Shown: positions 46,419 through 55,165 of the stretch, piece by piece
Position numbering within the stretch: the stretch's first letter is position 1
Layout of the letters: each line of letters begins with the position of its first letter
DNA from: Streptomyces sp. NBC_00663
GTDB lineage: Bacteria > Actinomycetota > Actinomycetes > Streptomycetales > Streptomycetaceae
DNA length: 64,000 nt
Assembly (NCBI RefSeq): GCF_036226885.1
Contig: NZ_CP109027.1
Span: 2,356,001-2,420,000 of the forward strand
Reading direction: 5' to 3'
Translations under genes and position numbers: made by a program
The notes under the pieces: model-generated
The model's database searches: none
Seen by the model: only the letters and a program-made list of their open reading frames with translations
What the model was told of the DNA's origin: nothing

Positions 46419-47246
46419 TTACCGTCCCTGCCATTTTGGAGGGCGCTTTTCCTTGAAGGCCTTGTGGAACTCCGCGTAGTCCTCGCCGTTCATCAGCAGC
46501 GCCTGGGTTGACGCGTCCAGTTCCACCGACGCCGCCAGGGGCATGTCCAGCTCCGCTGTGAGCAGGGCCTTTGTCTGGGCGTAGGCCAGGGCGGGGCCGT
46601 CTGCCAGGCGGCGGGCCAGGGACTGGGCTGCCTCGTCCACCGCGCCCTCGTCCGTGAGCTCGCTGATCAGGCCGATGCGTTCCGCTTCCGGGGCCCTCAC
46701 CGGCTCGCCCAGCATCAGCAGGCGGGTCGCGTGGCCGAGGCCGACCACCCGCGGGAGCAGGTACGCCGCGCCCATGTCGCCGCCGGACAGGCCCACCCGC
46801 GTGAACAGGAAGGCGAACCGGGCCGTGGGGTCGGCCACCCGGAAGTCCGCGGCGAGGGCGAGGACCGCCCCCGCCCCGGCCGCCACGCCGTGCACCGCTG
46901 CGATCACCGGGAACGGGCACTCCCGTACGGCCCGCACGACCTGCCCCGTCATCCGGTTGAAGTCGAGCAGCTCGGCCGTGTCCATCGACAGGGTCGCGCC
47001 GATGATCTCGTCGACGTCACCGCCGGAGCAGAAGCCGCGCCCCTCACCGGCCAGGACGAGGGCCCGTACCGAGCGCTCCCGGGAGAGCTCGGCGAGGAGG
47101 TCGCGCAGGTCGGCGTAGGCGCCGAAGGTGAGCGCGTTGAGTTTGTCGGGGCGGGCGAGTGTGACGGTGGCGACGCCCGCGGTGAGGTCCACCCGTAGAT
47201 GCTCCCAATGAGCGGTTCGGGCGGCGGAGCCGGTGAAGGGACTCAT
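46419..47246 (-). CDS. Enoyl-CoA hydratase/isomerase family protein
   Basis: 275-residue crotonase-fold enzyme. VATVTLARPDKLNALTFGAYADL, GRGFCSGGDVDEII (oxyanion), HGVAAGAGAVLALAADFRVADPTARFAFLFTRVGLSGGDMGAAYLLPRVVG, with a C-terminal helix KEKRPPKWQGR. Resembles the hydratases of aryl-CoA and anthranilate clusters that act on ring or ring-opened CoA intermediates. Its stop (TAA) lies 2 bases before the chosen monooxygenase start. Promoter motif at 47302 is shared with the dehydrogenase operon. Confidence 0.92.
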   Translation of the reverse strand: MSPFTGSAARTAHWEHLRVDLTAGVATVTLARPDKLNALTFGAYADLRDLLAELSRERSVRALVLAGEGRGFCSGGDVDEIIGATLSMDTAELLDFNRMTGQVVRAVRECPFPVIAAVHGVAAGAGAVLALAADFRVADPTARFAFLFTRVGLSGGDMGAAYLLPRVVGLGHATRLLMLGEPVRAPEAERIGLISELTDEGAVDEAAQSLARRLADGPALAYAQTKALLTAELDMPLAASVELDASTQALLMNGEDYAEFHKAFKEKRPPKWQGR

Positions 47247-47301
47247 GCGTGCGGCCTCCCCAGGTGAGGTGCGCTCTGTCCTTCGAAGTTATCACTCATC
47301 T

Positions 47302-47315
47302 TTGACTGTCGTCAC
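47302..47315. promoter_or_regulatory. Promoter/operator of the hydratase-monooxygenase operon, site 2
   Basis: TTGACTGTCGTCAC, identical to 38727-38740. On the minus strand TGACGA then, after 17 bases, TAACTT gives a promoter with the same geometry as site 1. Flanked by CACTC (47294-47298)/GAGTG (47316-47320). Confidence 0.5.
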
Positions 47316-47514
47316 GAGTGCGCAATAGAGCGATCCGCTCTGACCTGAACACGTCCCGTCCGTCACGAGTCGTCGACAGCGCCGTAACGGCGGGAGCAGC
47401 CGTGCGAGGCGGGGCGTTGTCGGGGGTAAGCCGCCCGGTAGCGGGGTCGAAGGTCCCGCACGGTGCCCGTCGGACGCCTCTGCCGGGCGGCGCCGTACCA
47501 TTCATAAGGTTGAA

Positions 47515-47530
47515 AGCAGGACAGCCTGCT
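47515..47530 (+). promoter_or_regulatory. Hairpin covering the ribosome site of the anti-sigma-like gene
   Basis: AGCAGG (47515-47520) pairs with CCTGCT (47525-47530) across ACAG, ending 1 base before the ATG at 47532. The only Shine-Dalgarno-like AGG is in the stem, so translation may be structure-controlled. Confidence 0.4.
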
Positions 47531-47531
47531 C

Positions 47532-47984
47532 ATGAACGGAACCGCCTTGCAAGAACGCCCCTCAGCCTCCGCCTCCTGGCGCATCGCGCTGCCGCACTCC
47601 GCCGCTGCGGTGCCCGTGGCGCGTGCCCTGGTGCGGACGGCGCTCGCCGATCTGGAGCACGGGGCCGACTGTGACACCGCTGAACTGCTGACGGCCGAGC
47701 TGGTCGCGAACGCCGTCGAGCACACCGCCGGGGACTCCCCGATAGAGCTGGTCGTGGAGCTGCTGCCGAGCGGCTGCCAGGTGGAGGTGCACGACCCGGA
47801 CCCGGCGCCGCCGGGTGATCTCACCCGCCCGCGCGGCGGGGAGCCCGACCCCTGGCAGGAGCACGGGCGTGGCCTGCTGCTGATCCGCGCCCTCAGCTCA
47901 TCCTGCGGGCACCGCCCCACCGAGTCCGGCAAGGCAGTGTGGTTCAGGCTGCCGGTGGTCCCGCCGCAGTGGCGTCCGGCGTGA
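47532..47984 (+). CDS. ATP-binding protein, anti-sigma-factor kinase-like (HATPase_c)
   Basis: 150 residues of the SpoIIAB/RsbW-like single-domain HATPase family, very numerous in streptomycetes. SASWRIALPHSAAAVPVARALVRTALAD, N-box DTAELLTAELVANAVEHTAG, G1 VEVHDPDPAPPGD and G2 EHGRGLLLIRALSSSCGHRP are visible. Such proteins bind anti-anti-sigma factors; the partner is not adjacent. Its last 49 codons lie in copy 1 of a 198-bp tandem duplication. Confidence 0.9.
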   Translation: MNGTALQERPSASASWRIALPHSAAAVPVARALVRTALADLEHGADCDTAELLTAELVANAVEHTAGDSPIELVVELLPSGCQVEVHDPDPAPPGDLTRPRGGEPDPWQEHGRGLLLIRALSSSCGHRPTESGKAVWFRLPVVPPQWRPA

Positions 47985-48034
47985 CGCGCGCGGCCTGACC
48001 GCAGGCACAGGGCCCGTTCAGGCCAGCGTCGCCA
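47837..48034. repeat. 198-bp tandem duplication, copy 1
   Basis: Contains the 3' end of the HATPase gene (stop at 47982-47984) and a duplicated end of argF (its stop complement at 48018-48020). Differs from copy 2 at two bases, both synonymous third positions in the HATPase frame. Confidence 0.9.
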
Positions 48035-48232
48035 CGGGGAGCCCGACCCCTGGCAGGAGCACGGGCGTGGCCTGCTGCTGATCCGCGCCCTCAGCTCGTC
48101 CTGCGGGCACCGCCCCACCGAGTCCGGCAAGGCGGTGTGGTTCAGGCTGCCGGTGGTCCCGCCGCAGTGGCGTCCGGCGTGACGCGCGCGGCCTGACCGC
48201 AGGCACAGGGCCCGTTCAGGCCAGCGTCGCCA
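48035..48232. repeat. 198-bp tandem duplication, copy 2
   Basis: Directly abuts copy 1 and contains the true argF 3' end (stop at 48216). The duplicated HATPase tail here is untranslated sequence from that gene's viewpoint. Confidence 0.9.
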
Positions 48233-49229
48233 CCAGGATCGCCTTGATGGTGTGCAGCCGGTTCTCCGCCTCGTCGAAGACGACCGAGTGCGCGGACTCG
48301 AACACCTCGTCGGTCACCTCGAGAGAGTCCAGGCCATGGCTGTCGAAGATGTCCTGCCCGACCTTGGTGCCCAGGTCGTGGAAGGCCGGCAGGCAGTGCA
48401 GGAACTTCACGTCCGGGTTGCCGGTGGCGCGCAGCACGTCCATCGTGACGGCGTACGGCTTCAGCGCGGCGATCCGGTCGTCCCAGACCGTCTTGGGCTC
48501 GCCCATGGAGACCCAGACGTCGGTGGCGACGAAATCGGCGCCGCGCACGCCCTCCTCGACGGACTCGGTGAGCGTGATGGCCGCCCCGCTGTCCACGGCG
48601 AGCTGACGCGCCCGCTCCACGACGTCCTGGTCGGGCCAGTAGGACTTCGGGGCGACGATCCGGACGTCCATGCCGAGCAGGGCGCCGGTGATCAGGTAGG
48701 AGTTGCCCATGTTGAAGCGGGCGTCGCCGAGGTAGGCGAAGACGAAACCGTCGTTGACCAGGTCCTTGCCGCTGTGCTCGGTCATCGTCAGCACGTCGGC
48801 GAGCATCTGGGTGGGGTGCCAGTCGTCGGTGAGACCGTTGTAGACGGGGACACCGGCGTACGCGGCCAGCTCCTCGACCTTCCGCTGGCTGTCCCCGCGG
48901 TACTCGATGCCGTCGAACATCCGGCCGAGCACACGCGCGGTGTCCCGTACGGACTCCTTGTGGCCGATCTGCGAGCCCGAGGGGTCGAGGTAGGTCGTGG
49001 AGGCGCCCTGGTCGGCGGCGGCGACCTCGAACGCGCAGCGGGTGCGCGTCGAGGTCTTCTCGAAGATCAGCGCGATGTTCTTGCCCTGGAGGTACCGCGT
49101 CTCGGTCCCGGCCTTCTTCGCGGCCTTCAGCTCCGCGGCCAGCTCGACCAGCCCGAGGAACTCCTCCTGGGTGAAGTCGAGCTCCTTGAGGAAGTGACGC
49201 CCGGCGAGGGCAGTGGGGACGATCGCCAT
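48216..49229 (-). CDS. argF: Ornithine carbamoyltransferase (ADI-pathway associated)
   Basis: 337 residues. Carbamoyl phosphate loop [20 protein letters not shown]-equivalent [15 protein letters not shown], ornithine loop VSMGEP and HCLPAFHD. Full length for the family. Placed directly downstream of arginine deiminase on the same strand, it is probably the catabolic enzyme (ArcB role) that makes carbamoyl phosphate from citrulline, though sequence alone cannot exclude the biosynthetic direction. No carbamate kinase is in view. Its end lies in a tandem duplication. Confidence 0.95.
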   Translation of the reverse strand: MAIVPTALAGRHFLKELDFTQEEFLGLVELAAELKAAKKAGTETRYLQGKNIALIFEKTSTRTRCAFEVAAADQGASTTYLDPSGSQIGHKESVRDTARVLGRMFDGIEYRGDSQRKVEELAAYAGVPVYNGLTDDWHPTQMLADVLTMTEHSGKDLVNDGFVFAYLGDARFNMGNSYLITGALLGMDVRIVAPKSYWPDQDVVERARQLAVDSGAAITLTESVEEGVRGADFVATDVWVSMGEPKTVWDDRIAALKPYAVTMDVLRATGNPDVKFLHCLPAFHDLGTKVGQDIFDSHGLDSLEVTDEVFESAHSVVFDEAENRLHTIKAILVATLA

Positions 49230-49272
49230 GGGGCGCTCCAGAGATACGGGGGGACACGAACTCCTGGAAGTC

Positions 49273-49332
49273 TATACGACGCCCAGCATTTATATACAGC
49301 TCCTTGTGTGACTATACGGCTGACCGTTATAC
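49273..49332. promoter_or_regulatory. Phased TATAC repeats between arcA and argF
   Basis: TATAC occurs at 49273, 49293, 49313 and 49328: three copies exactly 20 bases apart and a fourth 15 later, in an otherwise GC-rich genome. Minus-strand copies read GTATA, like -10 elements. May be an argF promoter or a protein array site. Confidence 0.4.
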
Positions 49333-50550
49333 GGCCGACCGTTCGACCGGACAGCTCATACAGCGCGGCCCACCCCTCCCCCGCCCCAGCTCGCTGCCCG
49401 GGATCTCGATGACCTCGATGCCCTGCTTGCGGAGGTGGGTGTTGGTGGTGGCGTTGCGTTCATAGGCGACGACCACGCCCGGTTCGACGGCCAGCACGTT
49501 GCAGCCGTCGTCCCACTGCTCCCGCTCGGCCGCGTGCACGTCCTGTGTGGCGGTCAGCACCCGGATCTCGTTCAGCCCGAGCGCGGCGGCGATCGCGCGG
49601 TGCATGTGCTCCGGCGGATGGTCGGTGACCTTCAACTCCTTGTCGCCGACGCCCGGTTCGATGGTGTACGAGCGGAGCATGCCGAGCCCGGCGTACTGGG
49701 TGAAGGTGTCGCCGTCGACCATGGTCATCACGGTGTCGAGATGCATGAAGGCACGCCGCTTGGGCATGTCGAGGGCCACGATCGTCTGCGCCGAACCGGC
49801 CGCGAACAGCTTGTGCGCGAGCATCTCGACGGCCTGCGGGGTGGTGCGCTCGCTCATGCCGATGAGGACGGCGCCGTTGCCGATGACCAGGACGTCCCCG
49901 CCCTCGATGGTGGAGGGGTAGTCGGCCTGGCCCTCGCTCCAGATGCGGAACGTCTCGTCGCGGAAGAGCGGGTGGTGCCGGTAGATCGCCTCGAAGTGGA
50001 CCGTCTCGCGCTGCCGGGCCGGCCAGCGCATGGCGTTGACGGAGACACCGTCATAGATCCAGGCGGAGGTGTCACGGGTGAAGAGGTGGTTGGGCAGGGG
50101 GGCGAGCAGGAAGTCGTCCAGGTCCATGACATGGAAGCGGACGGAGACCGGCTCCTCGTGCGCGTCGAGGAACTCCCGCTTGGTCATGCCGCCGACCAGC
50201 GCCTCGGCCAGCTCGGGCGCGGGGAGGGTCTCGAAGGCGGCGCGGAGATGGTCGGTGGCGAGGACGCCGTACTCCTTCTCGTCGAAGACCCGGTCCAGGA
50301 CGAGCGTGCGGGCCGCCGGGGTCGCCAGGGCCTCGATGAGCAGGTCGCCGAACAGGTGGACGGTGACGCCCCGGTCGCGGAGCACGTCCGCGAACCCGTC
50401 GTGCTCGGCGCGCGCCCGGCGCACCCAGAGCACGTCGTCGAAGAGGAGGGCGTCCTTGTTGCTGGGGGTGAGCCTTTTGAGCTCGAGATCCGGCCGGTGC
50501 AGGATGACGCGGCGCAGCCGCCCGGCCTCGGAGTCGACATGGAATCCCAT
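49327..50550 (-). CDS. arcA: Arginine deiminase
   Basis: 407 residues; hydrolyses arginine to citrulline and ammonia. Family blocks: [92 protein letters not shown] and the catalytic Cys397 in [10 protein letters not shown]. Normal length. ATG 50550. First gene of the arcA-argF unit, whose intergenic region is 97 bases. Shares an inverted-repeat operator region with the divergent SPFH gene. Confidence 0.96.
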   Translation of the reverse strand: MGFHVDSEAGRLRRVILHRPDLELKRLTPSNKDALLFDDVLWVRRARAEHDGFADVLRDRGVTVHLFGDLLIEALATPAARTLVLDRVFDEKEYGVLATDHLRAAFETLPAPELAEALVGGMTKREFLDAHEEPVSVRFHVMDLDDFLLAPLPNHLFTRDTSAWIYDGVSVNAMRWPARQRETVHFEAIYRHHPLFRDETFRIWSEGQADYPSTIEGGDVLVIGNGAVLIGMSERTTPQAVEMLAHKLFAAGSAQTIVALDMPKRRAFMHLDTVMTMVDGDTFTQYAGLGMLRSYTIEPGVGDKELKVTDHPPEHMHRAIAAALGLNEIRVLTATQDVHAAEREQWDDGCNVLAVEPGVVVAYERNATTNTHLRKQGIEVIEIPGSELGRGRGGPRCMSCPVERSAV

Positions 50551-50617
50551 GCCTCCATCCTGACCACCGGCGACCGTATTCACCCCCCGCTTGACCACTT
50601 CCCTTTCTCGTCTTCTT

Positions 50618-50646
50618 GACGATAAACACGACCCCGGTTTATCGTC
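50618..50646. promoter_or_regulatory. Inverted-repeat operator between arcA and the SPFH gene
   Basis: GACGATAAAC (50618-50627) and GTTTATCGTC (50637-50646) are perfect arms 9 bases apart; a related half-site GACGACAA follows at 50652-50659. A plus-strand promoter TTGACG (50616-50621) / TTATCG (50639-50644), 17-base spacer, lies inside it. Confidence 0.55.
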
Positions 50647-50670
50647 GTCCAGACGACAAGGGGGGCTCTC

Positions 50671-51708
50671 GTGGCCGACATCACCCGGCGCCTGGGCTGG
50701 CGCCATCTCCGTGGCGCACCGACCGCGCACATCCGGCACCACCGCGGCGGAAAGCTGCTGCACGACGGGCCCGGACTGAGCTTCTGGTTCCGTGCGCTGA
50801 CCGCCGCGCTCTCCGAAGTGCCGGTCGACGACCGGGAGTTGGCGATGACCTTCCACGCCCGTACGTCCGACTTCCAGGACGTGACGGTGCAGGCGACAGT
50901 GACCTACCGGATCAGCGACCCGGCCCTCGCCGCCGGCCGCCTGGACTTCTCGGTCGACCCGGACACGGGCGCCTGGCGCGGCACCCCGTTGGAACAGCTC
51001 GGCACCCTGCTGACGGAGACGGCACAGCAGCACGCGCTGGACGTCCTCGCCCGTACGTCGCTGTCGGCGGCGCTGGTGGACGGGGTGACGGCGGTACGGG
51101 AGCGGGTCGCGGCGGGCCTGGCCGCCGAGCCACGGCTGCCTGCCACCGGCATCGAGGTGGTGGCGGTGCGCGTGGTGGCCCTGCGCCCCGAGCCGGAGGT
51201 GGAGCGGGCCCTGCGCACCCCCGCCCGTGAGCAGATCCAGCAGGAGGCCGACCGGGCGACGTACGAACGGCGGGCGGTGGCGGTCGAGCGGGAACGGACG
51301 ATCGCCGAGAACGAACTGGCCAGCCAGATCGAACTCGCCCGGCGTGAGGAGCAGTTGGTCGAGCAGCGCGGCACGAACGCCCGCCGCGAGGCCGAGGAAC
51401 ACGCGGCGGCGGACGCGGTACGGGCCGGGGCGGAGGCGGCCCGCTCGGTGAAGCTCGCGGAGGCGGAGGCCGCGCGGTCGGTGAAGCTGGCCCACGCCGA
51501 GGCCGAGGGCGCGCGTGCGGTGGGCGAGGCGAAGGCTCAGGCGCAGGCTGCGTGGCTCCAGGTGCACACCGACGTGGACGTGGCGGTCCTGCACGCGCTC
51601 ACCGGGACCCGGCTGGCGGAGAACCTGCCGAGGATCGACAGCGTCACCCTCTCCCCCGACGTCCTCACCGGCCTGCTGGCCAAACTGAGCACACGGGACC
51701 CCGCGTGA
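50671..51708 (+). CDS. SPFH (band 7/prohibitin-like) domain protein
   Basis: 345 residues. SPFH core: [44 protein letters not shown] and the conserved middle [35 protein letters not shown] long Glu/Arg/Ala coiled coil follows ([40 protein letters not shown] ... [16 protein letters not shown]), including two near repeats [22 protein letters not shown]. No N-terminal membrane helix is obvious. SPFH proteins form large ring scaffolds. GTG start; overlaps the next gene by GTGA. Confidence 0.88.
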   Translation: MADITRRLGWRHLRGAPTAHIRHHRGGKLLHDGPGLSFWFRALTAALSEVPVDDRELAMTFHARTSDFQDVTVQATVTYRISDPALAAGRLDFSVDPDTGAWRGTPLEQLGTLLTETAQQHALDVLARTSLSAALVDGVTAVRERVAAGLAAEPRLPATGIEVVAVRVVALRPEPEVERALRTPAREQIQQEADRATYERRAVAVERERTIAENELASQIELARREEQLVEQRGTNARREAEEHAAADAVRAGAEAARSVKLAEAEAARSVKLAHAEAEGARAVGEAKAQAQAAWLQVHTDVDVAVLHALTGTRLAENLPRIDSVTLSPDVLTGLLAKLSTRDPA

Positions 51709-52595
51709 GCCTCGCCCCGAGGGTCGTGCTGGTCCACCGCACCACGGAGTACGAGGAGTTGGTGGCCCACCACGGCACCCACGGCCAGGCCGCGTTCTTC
51801 CTCTCCTCCCGCGGCCGGGACATCGAGGAACTGGCGGACCGCCACCGCCGGACCCGCGCCGCGTTGGCGGAGGTGACGGCGGCGATCCCGCTGACCTGGC
51901 GGCAGAGCCGGGTGGAGCGGCGGGATCTGGACCGTTTCCTGTTCGCGCCGGAGGACGTCGTGGTCGTGGTCGGCCAGGACGGCCTGGTCGCCAACGTCGC
52001 CAAGTACCTCGCCGGGCAGCCGGTGCTGGGCGTGGACACCGACCCCGGCCGCAACCCCGGTGTGCTGGTACGGCACCGGCCGTCGGAGGCGGCCCGGCTG
52101 CTGCCGGTCGCGGACCGGGAGGTCGACGAGCTGACGATGGTGGAGGCCGTGGCCGACGACACCCAGCGGCTGCTCGCCCTCAACGAGATCTATCTGGGCG
52201 CCCCCGGTCACCAGACCGCCCGCTACCGCCTGGGCCTCGACGACGACGGGGGTGTCGTCGAGGCCCAGGCCTCCTCCGGGGTGCTGGTGGGCACCGGGAC
52301 GGGCGCGACCGGCTGGCTGCGGTCGGTGTGGCGGGAGCGGGGCGCGGAGCAGCGACTCCCGGGACCCACGGAGGAACGCCTGCTGTGGTTCGTACGCGAG
52401 GCATGGCCCTCGCCCGCCACCGGTACGTCCCTGGTGGCGGGCGAGCTGACGGCCTCCGCCCGCCTCCGGCTCACGGTCGAGTCCGAGCGGCTGATCGCGT
52501 TCGGGGACGGGATGGAGGGCGACGCGCTGGAGCTGACGTGGGGGCAGTCGGTACGGGTGGGGGTGTGCCGGGAGCGGCTGCGGCTGGTGGGGTGA
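51705..52595 (+). CDS. ATP-NAD kinase-like protein (diacylglycerol/NAD kinase fold)
   Basis: 296 residues. Resembles NAD kinases: [18 protein letters not shown] in place of [40 protein letters not shown] (NE motif) and [19 protein letters not shown] (the Thr-Gly rich NAD-binding loop). The first Gly of GGDG is Gln, and N-terminal [28 protein letters not shown] is unlike housekeeping NAD kinases. GTGA overlap with the SPFH gene means they are made together. Enzymatic activity is uncertain. Confidence 0.75.
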   Translation: MSLAPRVVLVHRTTEYEELVAHHGTHGQAAFFLSSRGRDIEELADRHRRTRAALAEVTAAIPLTWRQSRVERRDLDRFLFAPEDVVVVVGQDGLVANVAKYLAGQPVLGVDTDPGRNPGVLVRHRPSEAARLLPVADREVDELTMVEAVADDTQRLLALNEIYLGAPGHQTARYRLGLDDDGGVVEAQASSGVLVGTGTGATGWLRSVWRERGAEQRLPGPTEERLLWFVREAWPSPATGTSLVAGELTASARLRLTVESERLIAFGDGMEGDALELTWGQSVRVGVCRERLRLVG

Positions 52596-52621
52596 CCGGG
52601 CCCCCGAGGGGCCCGGTCACG

Positions 52622-55165
52622 TCACAGGCGCGGGTCCACCGGCTCCGACTCCAGGGCCAGCACCCCGAAGACCGCCTCGTGCACCCGCCACAGCGGCTCG
52701 CCCTCGGCCAGCCGGTCGAGCGCCTCCAGACCGAGCGCGTACTCGCGGATCGCGAGCGAGCGCTTGTGGTTCAGGAAGCGTCCCCGCAGACGGGCGAGGT
52801 TCTCCGGCCGCGTGTACTCCGGGCCGTAGATGATCCGCAGGTACTCACGGCCCCGGCACTTGATGCCGGGCTGCACCAGCCGCCCCTCGCCGCTGCGCAC
52901 CACCGCGCCCAGCGGCTTGACGACCATGCCCTCGCCGCCGCGGCCGGTCATCTCCAGCCACCAGTCGACGCCCGCCCGGACCGACTCGAGGTCGGCCGTG
53001 TCTACGTACAGGCGTCGGGTGGTCTGGAGCAGGCCCGTGCCGTCGTGCTCCACCAGCCGGTCGAGGAGGGCGAGTTGCTCGTCGTGCGGCAGGCCCGTCA
53101 GGCTGCGGCCCTGGACCGCCAGGATCTGGAACGGCGCCAGGCGGACGCCTTCCAGGCCGTCCGTGGTCCAGCAGTAGCGGCGGTACGCCTCCGTGAACGC
53201 GGCCGCGTCCGAGGCCCTCGCGCGCTGCCGGTCAAGGAGTTCACCGACCTCGACGCCCCGCGCCGCCGCCCCTTCCAGCGCGGCCAGCGCACCCGGGAAC
53301 ACCGCCCCGGACGCGGCGCCGACCGCGGCGTACTGCGAGCGCAGCAGCCCCGACGCCTTCAGCGACCACGGCATCAGCTCGGCGTCCAACAGCAGCCAGT
53401 CGGTGTCGAGTTCGGCCCACAGCCCGGCCTCGTCGAGCGCCGCGCGCACCCGCCCGAGGATCTCCTCCGTCACCGACTCGTCGTCGAAGAACGGACGGCC
53501 GGTGCGGGTGTACAGCGAGCCCGTCGGGCCGTCCACGCCGAAGCGCTTGCGTGCCGCCTCCGCGTCCCGGCACACCAGCGCCACCGCCCGCGACCCCATG
53601 TGCTTCTCCTCGCACACGACGCGCGCGACCCCGTCCGCCGCGTACTGCGCGAACGCCTCGGCCGGGTGCTCCAGGTAACCGTCGGCCCGCGAGGTCGCCG
53701 TCGGGGCCATGGTCGGCGGGAGGTACGGGAGCAGCCGCGGGTCCACCGCGAACCGGCTCATGACCTCCAGGGCCGCCGCCGCGTTCTCCTCGCGGATCGC
53801 GACCCGTCCCTGGTGCCGGGTCTCCACGACCCGCCGTCCGTGCACGTCCGCCAGGTCCAGCGGCCGCCCGTCGTGCCCGCCGGGCGCCTCCGACTTCAGC
53901 GGCTTCGTCGGCTCGTACCAGACCCGCTCCGCCGGTACGTCGACCAGCTCGCGCTCCGGCCAGCGCAGCGCGGTGAGCTTGCCGCCGAAGACGGCGCCGG
54001 TGTCCAGGCAGATGGTGTTGTTGAGCCAGGTGGCCTCCGGGACCGGGGTGTGGCCGTAGACCACCGCGGCCCGGCCCCGGTAGTCCTCCGCCCACGGGTA
54101 GCGCACCGGCAGCCCGAACTCGTCGGTCTCGCCGGTGGTGTCGCCGTAGAGGGCGTGCGAGCGGACCCGGCCGGAGGTGCGGCCGTGGTACTTCTCCGGC
54201 AGACCGGCGTGGCAGACCACCAGCCGGCCGCCGTCGAGGACGTAGTGGCTGACGAGGCCGTCGATGAACTCCCGTACCTCGGCCCGGAACTCGTCCGACT
54301 CGGTCTCCATCTGGCCGATGGTCTCGGCGAGGCCGTGGGTGTGCTGGACGTTGCGGCCCTTCAGGTAACGCCCGTACTTGTTCTCGTGGTTGCCGGGCAC
54401 GCACAGGGCGTTGCCCGACTTCACCATCGACATCACACGGCGCAGCACACCCGGGCTGTCCGGGCCGCGGTCGACGAGGTCACCGACGAAGACCGCGGTA
54501 CGGCCCTGCGGGTGCACACCGTCGGCATAGCCCAACTTGCCGAGCAGCGACTCCAGTTCGCCGGCGCAGCCGTGGATGTCGCCGACGATGTCGAAGGGGC
54601 CGGTGAGGTGGGTCAGGTCGTTGAACCGCTTCTCGGTGACGACGCCGGCGTGCTCGACCTCCTCGACACCGCGCAGGACGTGCACCTTGCGGAAGCCCTC
54701 GCGCTCCAAGTGACGCAGGGAGCGCCGGAGTTCGCGGATGTGCCGCTTGATGACCCGCACCGGCATGTCCGCCCGGTCGGTGCGGCCCGCGTTGCGCTCG
54801 GCGCACACCTCCTCCGGCACGTCCAGCACGATGGCGATGGGCAGCACGTCGTGCTGCTTGGCCAGGGCGATCAGCTGCTTCCGGGCGTCCGACTGCACGC
54901 TGGTGGCGTCCACGACCGTACGGCGACCGGCGGCGAGCCGCTTGCCGGCGATGTAGTGGAGCACGTCGAAGGCGTCCTTCGTCGCGCTCTGGTCGTTCTC
55001 GTCGTCGGAGACCAGACCCCGGCAGAAGTCGGAGGAGATCACCTCGGTGGGCTTGAAGTTCCTGCGGGCGAAGGTCGACTTGCCGGAGCCGGAGGCGCCG
55101 ACGAGGACGACGAGGGAGAGGTCGGTGACGGGCAGGACCCGTCCCTGGGTCTGGGTCTCGGTCAT
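52622..55165 (-). CDS. Polynucleotide kinase-phosphatase-ligase (bacterial Pnkp)
   Basis: 847-residue RNA-repair enzyme with three modules. Kinase 1-170: P-loop VGASGSGKST. 2',3'-phosphatase ~190-410: calcineurin-like IVGDIHGC, FVGDLVDRG, GNHENK, YGHTPV. Ligase 480-847: adenylation Lys521 in CEEKHMGSRAV, with TGRGGEGMVVKP further on. It heals broken RNA ends and, with Hen1, seals and 2'-O-methylates them, as after ribotoxin cleavage. ATG 55165 overlaps the hen1 stop (ATGA), the classic operon. Confidence 0.95.
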   Translation of the reverse strand: MTETQTQGRVLPVTDLSLVVLVGASGSGKSTFARRNFKPTEVISSDFCRGLVSDDENDQSATKDAFDVLHYIAGKRLAAGRRTVVDATSVQSDARKQLIALAKQHDVLPIAIVLDVPEEVCAERNAGRTDRADMPVRVIKRHIRELRRSLRHLEREGFRKVHVLRGVEEVEHAGVVTEKRFNDLTHLTGPFDIVGDIHGCAGELESLLGKLGYADGVHPQGRTAVFVGDLVDRGPDSPGVLRRVMSMVKSGNALCVPGNHENKYGRYLKGRNVQHTHGLAETIGQMETESDEFRAEVREFIDGLVSHYVLDGGRLVVCHAGLPEKYHGRTSGRVRSHALYGDTTGETDEFGLPVRYPWAEDYRGRAAVVYGHTPVPEATWLNNTICLDTGAVFGGKLTALRWPERELVDVPAERVWYEPTKPLKSEAPGGHDGRPLDLADVHGRRVVETRHQGRVAIREENAAAALEVMSRFAVDPRLLPYLPPTMAPTATSRADGYLEHPAEAFAQYAADGVARVVCEEKHMGSRAVALVCRDAEAARKRFGVDGPTGSLYTRTGRPFFDDESVTEEILGRVRAALDEAGLWAELDTDWLLLDAELMPWSLKASGLLRSQYAAVGAASGAVFPGALAALEGAAARGVEVGELLDRQRARASDAAAFTEAYRRYCWTTDGLEGVRLAPFQILAVQGRSLTGLPHDEQLALLDRLVEHDGTGLLQTTRRLYVDTADLESVRAGVDWWLEMTGRGGEGMVVKPLGAVVRSGEGRLVQPGIKCRGREYLRIIYGPEYTRPENLARLRGRFLNHKRSLAIREYALGLEALDRLAEGEPLWRVHEAVFGVLALESEPVDPRL

